Shown here in pieces: positions 6,710 through 14,309 of a stretch of DNA of 17,941 nt. Numbering within the stretch: the first letter of the stretch is position 1; every line of letters begins with the position of its first letter. Where the stretch lies: assembly GCA_012515455.1 (NCBI GenBank), contig JAAYYJ010000261.1, positions 1 through 17,941 on the forward strand, read 5' to 3'. The DNA is from Oligosphaeraceae bacterium. GTDB lineage: Bacteria; Verrucomicrobiota; Lentisphaeria; Oligosphaerales; Oligosphaeraceae. The notes beneath the pieces were generated by a model that worked only from the letters and a program-made list of their open reading frames with translations, was not told the origin of the DNA and did not search any database. The translations under genes and the position numbers were made by a program.

Positions 6710-6815
6710 TTCGCGCGCGCGTCCTAATTAGGGTTGGGGGTCCCCCCAATTGGTGGGTGGGCCCCACCGATAGAATCAAGGGCACGGGGCAAAAATTAGT
6801 GCTTTTGGCAATTTT
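6700..6815. repeat. G-run/C-run hairpin block, copy II (truncated by the TIR element)
   Basis: It begins TGTCCCTTCGCGCGCGCG and follows copy I closely through GGGTTGGGGGTCCCCCC, AGAATCAAGGGCACGGGGC and TTAGTGCTTTTGGCAATTTTG. At 6816, where copies I and III continue with TCAAGGC, it breaks abruptly into GGTAATGTGCGAAATC, the left terminal repeat of the next element. The remainder of the block is not found on the far side of that element. Confidence 0.8.
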
Positions 6816-6861
6816 GGGTAATGTGCGAAATCTTGTGATAGAAAGAGATACTTGACTGTCA

Positions 6862-7035
6862 ATGACAACTCAATTTGGCGCCAAATTTGGCATGCAGTGG
6901 TACCACCTGCACCGGTTGATTATTTTGGGTCTGAATCAGGATTTCATAGAGAAAAATCCGCTTCTTCGGGTGCTTCAATGTGGAGCCATGTGGAGCCATG
7001 TGCTTATCAAAATTGGCGCCGATTTTGATTATCAT
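6862..7035. mobile_element. MITE-like unit, copy 1
   Basis: This unit of about 174 bp has imperfect terminal inverted repeats of about 27 bp: ATGACAACTCAATTTGGCGCC at the left, and at the right the complement of ATGATAATCAAAATCGGCGCC, both centred on GGCGCC. The interior (TTGATTATTTTGGG, AGAGAAAAATCCGCTTCTTC) matches the inverted copy at 14567-14730. A 10-bp duplication (TGTGGAGCCA twice, near 6980-7000) is unique to this copy. A frame is shared in part with the other copy, but a 1-nt indel shifts it, so it is probably not coding. Confidence 0.75.
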
Positions 7036-7048
7036 CCACACTTGACAT

Positions 7049-7286
7049 GCGCCGTAGGCGCTTAACTATGCTTAACCCCAGGATTTATCCTGGGGAAAAA
7101 TGCTCTCCTGCCAATCGTGCCTCATAGGGGCACAACTGGATGCCTGAAAAAACAATACGAGAACGATTACTGATAATTTCAACCAAGACTTCGGAACTGT
7201 AGTGCCTCTACGAGGCACTGTTCGATAGGACACCTTAACCCCAGACTGAAGCCAGGGGTTAAGCATGGTCGTGCCCCTACGGGGTA
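7049..7286. repeat. REPIN-like pair of inverted hairpin triplets
   Basis: Triplet one (7049-7133) consists of GCGCC-GTA-GGCGC, then CCCCAGGAT-TT-ATCCTGGGG, then GTGCC-TCATAG-GGGCAC. Triplet two (7201-7286) consists of AGTGCCTC-TAC-GAGGCACT, then CTTAACCCC...GGGGTTAAG, then GTGCCCCTACGGGGT. The reverse complement of triplet two aligns with triplet one, including ATGCTTAACCCC. The two are therefore inverted copies of one REP-like unit separated by 67 bp. REP sequences of this kind are usually moved by RAYT (TnpA_REP) transposases; none is encoded here. Confidence 0.7.
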
Positions 7287-7459
7287 AATTCATGCATAAA
7301 CACCTGATAAGGAGTCTATTGTCAAAAAAGTCTTTCGCATAAGAAGAGTGTCGGTCACCTTGGCGCAACTTCAGGTGTTCATCACAAGATTTTGCACCTT
7401 AACAAAAAAGACTTGGATACATTGGAACAAGGGATCACCGATTGGCGACGCCACGTTTC
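7287..7459. other. Gene-free segment between REPIN-like pair and uvrB
   Basis: I see no gene, RNA or hairpin with a convincing U-tract here. It contains one extra copy of the family end motif (ATCACAAGATTTTGCACC, 7381-7398), 82 bp from the terminal copy. The DNA is more AT-rich than the genes. An antisense frame opposite uvrB starts here but is a compositional shadow. Confidence 0.5.
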
Positions 7460-7485
7460 ATCACAAGATTTCGCACATTACCCCA

Positions 7486-9531
7486 TCACAGGAAGAACGG
7501 GCTGTCAGGCGAGATGGCCGGTTTCGGGGCAGCGGTTTTCCTGGCGGCGGGTGCGGGCTTGCGGCCGGGGGTCTGCTTGAGCTTGAAAATCTGGTCCCGC
7601 AGCATTGCGGCGCGTTCGAATTCCAGTGCTTCGGCCGCTTCGAGCATCTCCTGCTCCATTTGCCGGATGGTCTCGAGGATGTCATAATCGCCGTCCGGGT
7701 CATCCTTGACCACCATGGCGACCTTTGCGGAGGCCTCCTTGTAGGCCCGCAGGCTGTCCTGCTCACGCGGCTTGATGGTCTGCGGAGTGATGCCGTGTTC
7801 GGCATTGTACTGCAGTTGTTTTTCCCGGCGCCGGCTGGTGATGGCCTGCAGGCGTTTAATGCTGTCGGTCAGGCGGTCGGCATAGAGAATGACCCGGCCC
7901 TCACGGTTCCGGGCCGCCCGGCCCGCCGTCTGCAGCAGCGAGGTCTCCGAACGCAGGAATCCCTCCTTGTCGGCATCCAGGACCAGTACCTGGGCCACTT
8001 CGGGCAAATCCAAGCCCTCGCGCAGCAGGTTGATGCCGACCAGGCAGTCGAATTCGCCGCTGCGCAGGCTATGCAGAATTTCGACCCGTTCGAAGGTATC
8101 CAGCTCGGAATGCAGGTAGTTGCTGCGGATGCCGGTCCGGCGCAGGTAGTCCGACAAATCCTCGGCCATCTTCTTGGTCAACGTGGTGACCAGACTGCGT
8201 TCACCCCGCGCGGCCGCAGCCTTGATCTCATGAATCGCGTCGTCCACCTGGGTGGACAGCGGGCGGACCTCTACCTGCGGGTCCAGCAGCCCGGTTGGGC
8301 GCACCACCTGCTCCACCGGCTGGGTCAGGCTGAGTTCGTATTTCCCCGGCGTGGCCGAGACAAAGATCACGGTCTTCTGCATGCTCTCGAATTCCTCGAA
8401 GGTCACCGGGCGGTTGTCGAGTGCCGACGGCAGGCGGAAGCCGTTGTCGACCAGCACCTGCTTGCGGTTGCGGTCCGCGGTGGGCATGGCATGGATTTGG
8501 GGCAGGGTGACGTGGGATTCATCGATGATGGTCAGATAATCAGCGGGGAAATAATCCATCAGCGTGTATGGCCGCGAGCCGGCTGGCCGGCCGGCCAGAT
8601 GGCGGGAATAATTCTCGATGCCCTGGCAGTAGCCGATCTCCCGCAGCATATCCAGGTCGTAGTTGGTGCGCTGGTGGATGCGCTGCGCCTCGACCAGCAG
8701 ATGCTTCGACTCAAACCAGGCCACCTGCTCCGCCAGCTCGGCCCGGATGCCGGCCTCGGCTTGCAGTATCCGTTCCTGCGGCAGCACGAAATGCTTGGCC
8801 GGGAACAGCGCGGCCTGTTCCAGCTCCGCGGTCTTCTTCTTGCTAAGTGGATCATGCCGGGACAGCCGCTCCACAGTGTCGCCCCAGAACTCCACCCGCA
8901 ACAGGTCATCGCGATGGGACGGGAAGACCTCCAGAGTGTCGCCCGCGACCCGGAACTGTCCCCGCGCCGGCGAGAAGTCATTGCGGCTGTACTGGATTTC
9001 CACCAGACGGCGCAGCAGCTCGTCGCGCTTGAGATTCTGGTCCAGGTTGATGCGCGCCTGCATGGCCGCGAAATCCTCGGGCGAGCCCAGGCCGTACAGG
9101 CAGGACACGCTGGCCACTACGATGGTGTCACGGCGCTCCAGCAACGCTCCGGTGGCGGCCAGCCGCAGCTGCTCCAGCTGGTCATTGATGGCGGAGTCTT
9201 TGGCAATATAGGTATCGGTCTGGGGAATATACGCTTCCGGCTGATAGTAGTCGTAGAAGCTGACAAAATACTCGACCGCATTTTCCGGAAAGAACGCCTT
9301 CAGCTCGTTGTAGAGCTGTGCGGCCAGGGTCTTGTTGTGGGAAATCACCAAGGCCGGGCGCTGCAGCCGGGCGATCACATTAGCGATGGTGAAAGTCTTG
9401 CCGGAGCCGGTCACCCCCAGCAGGGTCTGATAATGCTGCCCGGACTCAATGCCGGCAGTCAGACCGGCAATGGCCTGCGGCTGGTCACCGGCAGGAGAAT
9501 AATCGGAATGAAGAACAAAAGGACTGGGCAT
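7486..9531 (-). CDS. uvrB: Excinuclease ABC subunit B (UvrB)
   Basis: UvrB is the damage-verifying helicase-like subunit of nucleotide excision repair. It is loaded by UvrA and recruits UvrC. I start at the ATG at 9531, giving 681 residues, because MPSPFVLHSDYSPAGDQPQAI matches the family N-terminus. The frame extends 40 codons further upstream but that part has no family resemblance. Walker A is GVTGSGKT (39-46); the beta-hairpin region has YYDYYQPEAYIPQTDTY; Walker B is IIDESHV; and the C-terminal UVR motif is EALEFERAAMLRDQI. No purine-rich ribosome site precedes the start, and 40 nt separate it from the preceding gene. The coding region ends 2 bp from the terminal repeat of the 668-bp element, without a visible terminator. 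Confidence 0.97.
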   Translation of the reverse strand: MPSPFVLHSDYSPAGDQPQAIAGLTAGIESGQHYQTLLGVTGSGKTFTIANVIARLQRPALVISHNKTLAAQLYNELKAFFPENAVEYFVSFYDYYQPEAYIPQTDTYIAKDSAINDQLEQLRLAATGALLERRDTIVVASVSCLYGLGSPEDFAAMQARINLDQNLKRDELLRRLVEIQYSRNDFSPARGQFRVAGDTLEVFPSHRDDLLRVEFWGDTVERLSRHDPLSKKKTAELEQAALFPAKHFVLPQERILQAEAGIRAELAEQVAWFESKHLLVEAQRIHQRTNYDLDMLREIGYCQGIENYSRHLAGRPAGSRPYTLMDYFPADYLTIIDESHVTLPQIHAMPTADRNRKQVLVDNGFRLPSALDNRPVTFEEFESMQKTVIFVSATPGKYELSLTQPVEQVVRPTGLLDPQVEVRPLSTQVDDAIHEIKAAAARGERSLVTTLTKKMAEDLSDYLRRTGIRSNYLHSELDTFERVEILHSLRSGEFDCLVGINLLREGLDLPEVAQVLVLDADKEGFLRSETSLLQTAGRAARNREGRVILYADRLTDSIKRLQAITSRRREKQLQYNAEHGITPQTIKPREQDSLRAYKEASAKVAMVVKDDPDGDYDILETIRQMEQEMLEAAEALEFERAAMLRDQIFKLKQTPGRKPAPAARKTAAPKPAISPDSPFFL

Positions 9532-9571
9532 AATCAGCTGGGCGGGAATGCAGTGCCGGCCGGCCCCGCGC

Positions 9572-10192
9572 CTACAGCCGGGAATAGAAAAATTCAAACT
9601 GCTGCTGCGCCTGCAGGGCGTTGAGACGCTGCCGGCGGACAGAATGAACATGAATCAGAGCGATGCTGCCGTCCGCCTGCACGAAGAAGTTTTCGGGCAG
9701 GCAGTCCGGCCAGAAGAAGCCGCCTTCCTGCAGGGCCTGCAGAGTCTCCTCTGCCGCCAGGATGGTGCGCCGGCGCACCTTCTCGTCCAGCTCCTGACGC
9801 AAAAACCGGGGCAGGGGCAGGCCCGCCAGCGCCCGCAGCAGCAGCACGCCCTGGCGCGGCAGCCGGAGGACTTTGCGATTGCCCCAGGCCATGACCTCGG
9901 CGATCTGGAAGCCGGCCTGGTGCAGCATTTCGATGCCGCGCTGTTCGCGTTCGCTGAGGCTGCAGGGCCATTGGAACATCACGAAACTGCGCAGAATCCG
10001 GTGCCAGCTGATCTGCAGATCGCAATACAGGAACACCCGCAGGTCGTCGGCAACCTGGTAATATCCGCCCCCGATTCCGGGCAGGAACTCCAGCTTCTCC
10101 TGCAGGTCCAGCTGCAGCAGCGCTTCCACGCTGGTCAGCTTCGCCTCCTCCAGGCGTTTCTTCCATTTCGGATGCAGTTCCAGTTCGAACAT
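9572..10192 (-). CDS. WaaP/Kdo-kinase-like protein, possibly a pseudokinase
   Basis: This 206-residue protein resembles the lipopolysaccharide kinase (WaaP/Kdo kinase) group of atypical protein-kinase folds, which phosphorylate LPS core sugars at the inner membrane. The clearest part is GGFFWPDCLPENFFV (157-171): D163 and N168 sit where the catalytic loop Asp and Asn belong (compare the D-x-x-P-E-N pattern). The following metal-binding Asp (usually I-D-L-H) reads IHVHS, with His181 in place of Asp. The ATP-binding lysine region is not obvious. There are no membrane segments or signal peptide. GGGGTGA lies 7 nt before the ATG, 21 nt after ahcY. It could be a divergent active kinase, a pseudokinase or an unrelated family; activity is uncertain. 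Confidence 0.6.
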   Translation of the reverse strand: MFELELHPKWKKRLEEAKLTSVEALLQLDLQEKLEFLPGIGGGYYQVADDLRVFLYCDLQISWHRILRSFVMFQWPCSLSEREQRGIEMLHQAGFQIAEVMAWGNRKVLRLPRQGVLLLRALAGLPLPRFLRQELDEKVRRRTILAAEETLQALQEGGFFWPDCLPENFFVQADGSIALIHVHSVRRQRLNALQAQQQFEFFYSRL

Positions 10193-10213
10193 GGCATTAT
10201 CACCCCAAGGGGT

Positions 10214-11629
10214 TCAATAGCGGTAGTATTCAGGCTTGAACGGCCCGTCGACCGGCACCCCGAGGTAATCGGCCTGGCGCTGGCTCAAGCGCGAGAGCTG
10301 CACTCCGAGCTTGGCCAGATGCAGCCGGGCGACCTCTTCGTCGAGCTTCTTGTCCAGGACATAAACCCCCACGGGCAGGTCTTCGCGGGCCAGCTTGAGC
10401 TGGGCCAGGACCTGGTTGGTGAACGAGCAGCTCATCACGAAACTGGGGTGTCCGGTGGCGCAACCGAGATTGACCAGCCGCCCGTCCGCCAGCAGAATGA
10501 TGCAGTGACCGTCGGGGAAGATGTATTTGTCGACCTGGTTCTTGAGGTTCTCGCAGCGGATGCCCGGCCAGGCTTTCAGTTCCGCGACCTTGATTTCGTT
10601 GTCAAAATGGCCGATATTGCAGACCAGCGCGTGGTCTTTCATGCGGGACATCTGCTCCGCGCTGATGATATCGCAATTACCGGTGCAGGTGACAAAGATG
10701 TCAGCCTGGCTGACGACCGCGTCCAGGGTCACCACGGCGTATCCCTCCATCGCGGCCTGCAAAGCGCAGATGGGGTCGACCTCCGTCACCAGCACCCGTG
10801 CACCCAGGCCGCGCAGGGATTGGGCACAGCCCTTGCCGACATCGCCATAACCGCAGACCACGCAGGTCTTGCCCGCAATCATCAGGTCGGTCGCGCGCTT
10901 GATGCCATCGACCAGCGATTCCCGGCAGCCGTAGAGGTTGTCGAATTTGGATTTGGTAACCGAGTCATTGACATTGACGGCGGGGAAGAGCAACTTCCCG
11001 GCCGCGAAGCGCTGGTAGAGCCGGTGCACGCCGGTGGTGGTCTCTTCCGAGACCCCGCGGCAGGCGGCCACCGCCCGCTTCCATTTGCCGGGTTCTTCCT
11101 GCTGACAGCGCCGCAAACAGGCCATGAGCTCGCGTTCGTCTTCAGGGGCATCGGGCGGGCAGTCCAGGGCAGCGGGATGGTCTTCGCCGTTGCAGCCCAG
11201 ATGCAGCATCAGGGTCGCATCGCCGCCGTCATCGACAATCAGCTGCGGTCCTTCTCCGCCGGGGAAAGTCAGGGCCTGGCGGGTGCAGTCCCAGTATTCC
11301 CGTAGTGTCTCACCCTTCCAGGCAAAGACCGGCACCCCGGCCGCGGCCACCGCGGCGGCCGCGGAATCACGGGTGGAATAGATATTGCAGGAACACCAGC
11401 GGACCTGTGCCCCGAGAGCGGTCAGGGTCTCGATCAGCACCGCCGTCTCGGTGGTCATGTGCAGACTGCCCATCAGACGCAGGCCGGCCAGCGGCCGGGA
11501 CGGGCCATATTTTTCCCGGACGGCCATCAGCCCCGGCATTTCCTGCTCCGCCAGCTTGATCTCCTGGCGGCCCAAGGCGGCCAGGGACGGATCGGCCAGC
11601 CAGTAATGTTCGGTTTTGACAATGGGCAT
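10214..11629 (-). CDS. ahcY: S-adenosylhomocysteine hydrolase
   Basis: This NAD-dependent enzyme splits S-adenosylhomocysteine, the by-product of methylation, into homocysteine and adenosine. At 471 residues it is the long bacterial form with an insert before the NAD domain. Visible motifs are GSLHMTTETAVL (substrate domain), VNVNDSVTKSKFDNLYGCRESL, the Rossmann glycine loop VVCGYGDVGKGCA, and the C-terminal KPEYYRY that completes the neighbouring subunit's cofactor site. The start is supported by TGAGGT 6 nt upstream. It follows the PfkB-type kinase gene and metK, which suggests a methyl-cycle operon. A small ACCCCAAGGGGT palindrome follows the stop codon. Confidence 0.97.
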   Translation of the reverse strand: MPIVKTEHYWLADPSLAALGRQEIKLAEQEMPGLMAVREKYGPSRPLAGLRLMGSLHMTTETAVLIETLTALGAQVRWCSCNIYSTRDSAAAAVAAAGVPVFAWKGETLREYWDCTRQALTFPGGEGPQLIVDDGGDATLMLHLGCNGEDHPAALDCPPDAPEDERELMACLRRCQQEEPGKWKRAVAACRGVSEETTTGVHRLYQRFAAGKLLFPAVNVNDSVTKSKFDNLYGCRESLVDGIKRATDLMIAGKTCVVCGYGDVGKGCAQSLRGLGARVLVTEVDPICALQAAMEGYAVVTLDAVVSQADIFVTCTGNCDIISAEQMSRMKDHALVCNIGHFDNEIKVAELKAWPGIRCENLKNQVDKYIFPDGHCIILLADGRLVNLGCATGHPSFVMSCSFTNQVLAQLKLAREDLPVGVYVLDKKLDEEVARLHLAKLGVQLSRLSQRQADYLGVPVDGPFKPEYYRY

Positions 11630-11676
11630 CTTCAGACCTCATTTACGCCGGCATTCCGGCGGTGGGATGGATGGTA

Positions 11677-11762
11677 TGCGGCCGGCCGCGGCAACTGCAG
11701 AAACTGTAGTCTGGCCAAGTGCGGCCGGTCGCGGCACTTGCAAATACTATAATCCGGCAAAC
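11677..11762. repeat. Imperfect 43-bp direct repeat straddling the 3' end of the PfkB-type kinase gene
   Basis: TGCGGCCGGCCGCGGCA at 11677 and TGCGGCCGGTCGCGGCA at 11720 begin two adjacent 43-bp segments that agree at 34 positions. The second segment includes the kinase stop codon (11749-11747), so the end of the gene appears to have been partly duplicated downstream. The first copy holds the perfect palindrome GCGGCCGGCCGC. The rest of the 117-nt gap before ahcY shows no terminator. Confidence 0.6.
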
Positions 11763-12751
11763 AGCTGCCGCAACTGCTGCCAGGTGCCGGCGGCAAGATT
11801 CGCGCCGGCTTCGGAGACTACTGCGGCCGAGACCGCGGCCGCCAGCTGCCCGGCAGCCGCCAGAGAACGCCCGTTCAGCCAGGCGTACAGGAAGCCCGCA
11901 GCCCAGAAATCGCCGGCCCCGGTGGTGTCGACCACCCGGGCCGGGCGGGCCGGGATGTGCGTCAGCTCATGGCCGCAGGCGATCCAGGCACCGCGGGCGC
12001 CGCTTTTGACTATCCCCAAACGGCATAAACGGGCCAGCTGGAGCGCGGCCGCCGCAGGATCGGCAGTACCGCAGAAGGCCTCCGCCTCCAGTTCGTTGAA
12101 CAAAGCTACGGTGACATATTGGTCCAGCAACTCGCGCAGCAGCCCGCGGTGCTTCGCGACCAGCTCCGGCGAGCCGGCATCATAGCATACGCTCAGACCG
12201 GCCGCGCGGGCCTGAGCCAGAATCTCGGCCGCGACTTCCGGCGTATATAGGATGTAGCCTTCGACATAAAAATGACTGTAGGGCAGGTAATCAGCGGCTT
12301 GGAAATAGCGGCTGTGCAGCTGGTCCGCGACCCCCAGACAGGGCCGCATGCTGCGTTCGCCGTCTGGGGTGACCAGGGACAGGCAGCTGCCGGTCTCAGC
12401 CCCGGCAATCACCTTGAGCCCCTCCACCGCGACCCCGGCAGACTGCAGGGCCTGGCGGAAAAACGCACCGCGCTGGTCAGCGCCGGTCAGGCTCAGCATC
12501 CCGGCCGCACCACCCAGGCCAGCGAAGGCCCGCGCGGTATTGCCGGCTGCGCCGCCAGGAGCGATGCGGCAGGGGCTGGGCAGGGCCTGGCGCAAGGCCT
12601 CGCGCTCTGCGCCGGAGATCGGCTGCGAGCCGCCTTTCCGGCCCGGCCAGCGGGCCAGGAAGTCCTCAGGTACTTCGGCGACCTCATCAATCAAGGCCGC
12701 ACCGAAGGCCAGCAACCGCGGCGGCGGCGTGAATTTGGGCAGCACCAGCAT
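11747..12751 (-). CDS. PfkB-family sugar/nucleoside kinase, possibly adenosine kinase
   Basis: This 334-residue ribokinase-fold enzyme has both family signatures: GGAAGNTARAFAGLG (66-80) at the substrate side, and DTTGAGDFWAAGF near residue 280 with the catalytic Asp and anion hole. The N-terminus FGAALIDEVAEVPEDF is typical of the adenosine-kinase-like branch. Its place between metK (16 nt upstream) and ahcY (117 nt downstream) suggests that it phosphorylates the adenosine released by SAH hydrolysis, pulling that reversible reaction forward. This role is inferred from context, and another sugar or nucleoside substrate is possible. The ribosome site is weak (GCAGG, 7 nt before the ATG). Confidence 0.88.
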   Translation of the reverse strand: MLVLPKFTPPPRLLAFGAALIDEVAEVPEDFLARWPGRKGGSQPISGAEREALRQALPSPCRIAPGGAAGNTARAFAGLGGAAGMLSLTGADQRGAFFRQALQSAGVAVEGLKVIAGAETGSCLSLVTPDGERSMRPCLGVADQLHSRYFQAADYLPYSHFYVEGYILYTPEVAAEILAQARAAGLSVCYDAGSPELVAKHRGLLRELLDQYVTVALFNELEAEAFCGTADPAAAALQLARLCRLGIVKSGARGAWIACGHELTHIPARPARVVDTTGAGDFWAAGFLYAWLNGRSLAAAGQLAAAVSAAVVSEAGANLAAGTWQQLRQLFAGL

Positions 12752-12767
12752 TGGCTTGCCTGCGGCT

Positions 12768-13967
12768 TCAGGACAGCGCCTGGCGCAGGGCGGCGGCCTT
12801 GTCGGTCTGCTCCCAGGGGAAAATCTCGCGTCCGAAATGGCCGTATACCGCAGTCTGCCGGTAAGACCAGCCGCGCGGGGTTTTCAAAGACAGCGACTTG
12901 ATGATTTCCGCGGGCCGGAAATCGAACACCGTGCCCTGCTGCAGCACCTCCGCCAGCGCCTCGTCCGCGACTGTGCCGGTGCCGAAAGTGTTGACATTGA
13001 TGCTGACCGGCACTGCCCGGCCGATGGCGTAGGCGACCTGGATTTCGCAGGTCCGGGCCAGGCCGGCCGCCACGATGTTCTTGGCGGCATAACGGGCCAT
13101 GTAGGCGGCCGAGCGGTCGACCTTCGAGGGGTCCTTGCCGGAAAAAGCCCCGCCTCCGTGCCGGCCCATGCCGCCATAGCTGTCGACAATGATCTTGCGC
13201 CCGGTCAGGCCGGTGTCACCCATGGGGCCGCCTTGGACAAAGCGCCCGGTGGGATTGATCAGATACTCCTTGGGCGACAGCTGGGACAGCCAGGCGGCGG
13301 GCAGAATCTCCTGCGCCACTTGCGCCACCACAGTCCGCAGCTGTTCCTCGCGCATCTCCGGAGTGTGCTGATGTGAGACGACCAGGTTCTTCAGGCCCAC
13401 CGGGCGACCATTCTCATACCACAGCGATACTTGTGATTTGGCGTCGGGACGCAAAAACGCATACCGCTCCGGATCGGAATGGCGCAGCTCGGCCAGACGG
13501 GCCATAATCTGATGGGCGTAGAAAATCGGCGCCGGCATCAGCTGCGGGGTGTCCGAGCAGGCAAAACCGAACATCATGCCCTGATCACCGGCTCCCTGTT
13601 CGCCGGTCTGGCTGGTCGCCGCCGTGACGCCCATTGAGATGTCCGGAGACTGGGCGTGGATTTTCACCAGAATCTCGGCAGTGTCAGCCGAAAAACCCAA
13701 CCCGGAATCACGGTAGCCGATCTCACGCACGACCCGGCGCGCAATCGCTGCATAATCTTTTTCATCTATCACCGCGGTGCTGCTGATCTCACCGGACAGG
13801 ACAATGAAATCAGTGGTGGCCAGGACCTCACAGGCAACCCGGCTCTCGGGGTCCTGCGCCAGGCAGTAGTCCAGAACACTGTCCGAAATCTGATCGCAGA
13901 CCTTGTCAGGATGACCCTCAGAGACCGATTCAGAGGTGAAGACATGACGGGACATGACCATAGACAT
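12768..13967 (-). CDS. metK: S-adenosylmethionine synthetase
   Basis: MetK makes S-adenosylmethionine from ATP and methionine. I start at the ATG at 13967, giving 399 residues, because AGGAG lies 7 nt upstream; the frame is open for 33 more codons but these are AT-rich leader. The N-terminal MSMVMSRHVFTSESVSEGHPDK holds the ATP/methionine GHPDK motif. GAGDQGMMFG and GGGAFSGKDPSKVDRSAAY are further family signatures. The gene heads the run metK-PfkB kinase-ahcY-WaaP-like-uvrB. No SAM riboswitch fold is recognisable in the leader. Confidence 0.97.
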   Translation of the reverse strand: MSMVMSRHVFTSESVSEGHPDKVCDQISDSVLDYCLAQDPESRVACEVLATTDFIVLSGEISSTAVIDEKDYAAIARRVVREIGYRDSGLGFSADTAEILVKIHAQSPDISMGVTAATSQTGEQGAGDQGMMFGFACSDTPQLMPAPIFYAHQIMARLAELRHSDPERYAFLRPDAKSQVSLWYENGRPVGLKNLVVSHQHTPEMREEQLRTVVAQVAQEILPAAWLSQLSPKEYLINPTGRFVQGGPMGDTGLTGRKIIVDSYGGMGRHGGGAFSGKDPSKVDRSAAYMARYAAKNIVAAGLARTCEIQVAYAIGRAVPVSINVNTFGTGTVADEALAEVLQQGTVFDFRPAEIIKSLSLKTPRGWSYRQTAVYGHFGREIFPWEQTDKAAALRQALS

Positions 13968-14102
13968 GGAAAAACTCCTGATAATTGGATGATCTGAAAA
14001 AACGTAACAAGTATAATATAATTCAATGAAGTGAATTTTTCTTGCAATATATTGAAAACATCGCAAACAAGCAATTTTTTGCCAGTCTTCGACAGATTTA
14101 GG
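13968..14102 (-). promoter_or_regulatory. AT-rich leader and probable promoter region of the metK operon
   Basis: About 100 bp upstream of metK is markedly AT-rich. It contains TATACT (14015-14010) as a possible -10, but no good -35 at 16-18 nt, so the exact promoter is unresolved. GCAATTTTTTGCCAG (14071-14085) resembles the sequence before dnaX (5075-5088). The minus strand reads AGGAG just before the start codon. Confidence 0.4.
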
Positions 14103-14309
14103 GGCATAGTTTATGGGGTGTGCGTGAAAAGCGCAGTGAAAATTGCCATCAAGTTTAACTGTAAATCTAATACTTTGTTAATGTGCGAAGATTGGTGAGC
14201 GATTGTCGCCGACGAGTCGCCGTTGTCGGTTAGTCTCGGAATGACGTGATGTGCGCCGGAAGGTGAGATAGCGGCTGCCCCCTGTAGGCGATGAAGTATA
14301 TCCAGTTGA

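Larger units (their letters stand above)
6816..7483. mobile_element. 668-bp non-coding element with perfect 24-bp terminal inverted repeats
   Basis: Positions 6816-6839 (starting GGGTAATGTGCGAAATC and ending TTGTGAT) are the exact reverse complement of 7460-7483. The left end interrupts a copy of the G-run hairpin block; the right end stops 2 bp before the uvrB stop codon. Inside are a smaller MITE-like unit (6862-7035), a REPIN-like hairpin pair (7049-7286) and a second inward copy of the right end at about 7379-7402 (ATCACAAGATTTTGCACC). No transposase is encoded, so this would be a non-autonomous element or a composite of several. I found no clear target-site duplication. Confidence 0.65.

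Noticed and set aside
6862..7065. 67-codon frame in the MITE-like unit
   Set aside because: The second copy has a 1-nt shift in the middle of the frame and there is no ribosome site.
7076..7100. Intrinsic terminator for the plus strand (CCCCAGGAT hairpin followed by AAAAA)
   Set aside because: The A-run would have to be a T-run on the transcribed strand; on the minus strand the T-run precedes the hairpin, so it is not a terminator in either direction.
7348..9624. A 758-codon plus-strand frame opposite uvrB, and a 585-codon one at 9548-11305
   Set aside because: Both lie antisense to well-recognised genes, resemble no family and have the low-complexity look of GC-rich codon shadows.
9532..9651. 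40-codon N-terminal extension of UvrB
   Set aside because: It overlaps the end of the preceding gene, has no family similarity, and MPSPFVLHSDYSPAGDQP is the proper UvrB start.
13968..14102. SAM riboswitch in the metK leader
   Set aside because: The region is AT-rich and lacks the stems and conserved bases of SAM riboswitch classes I can recognise.
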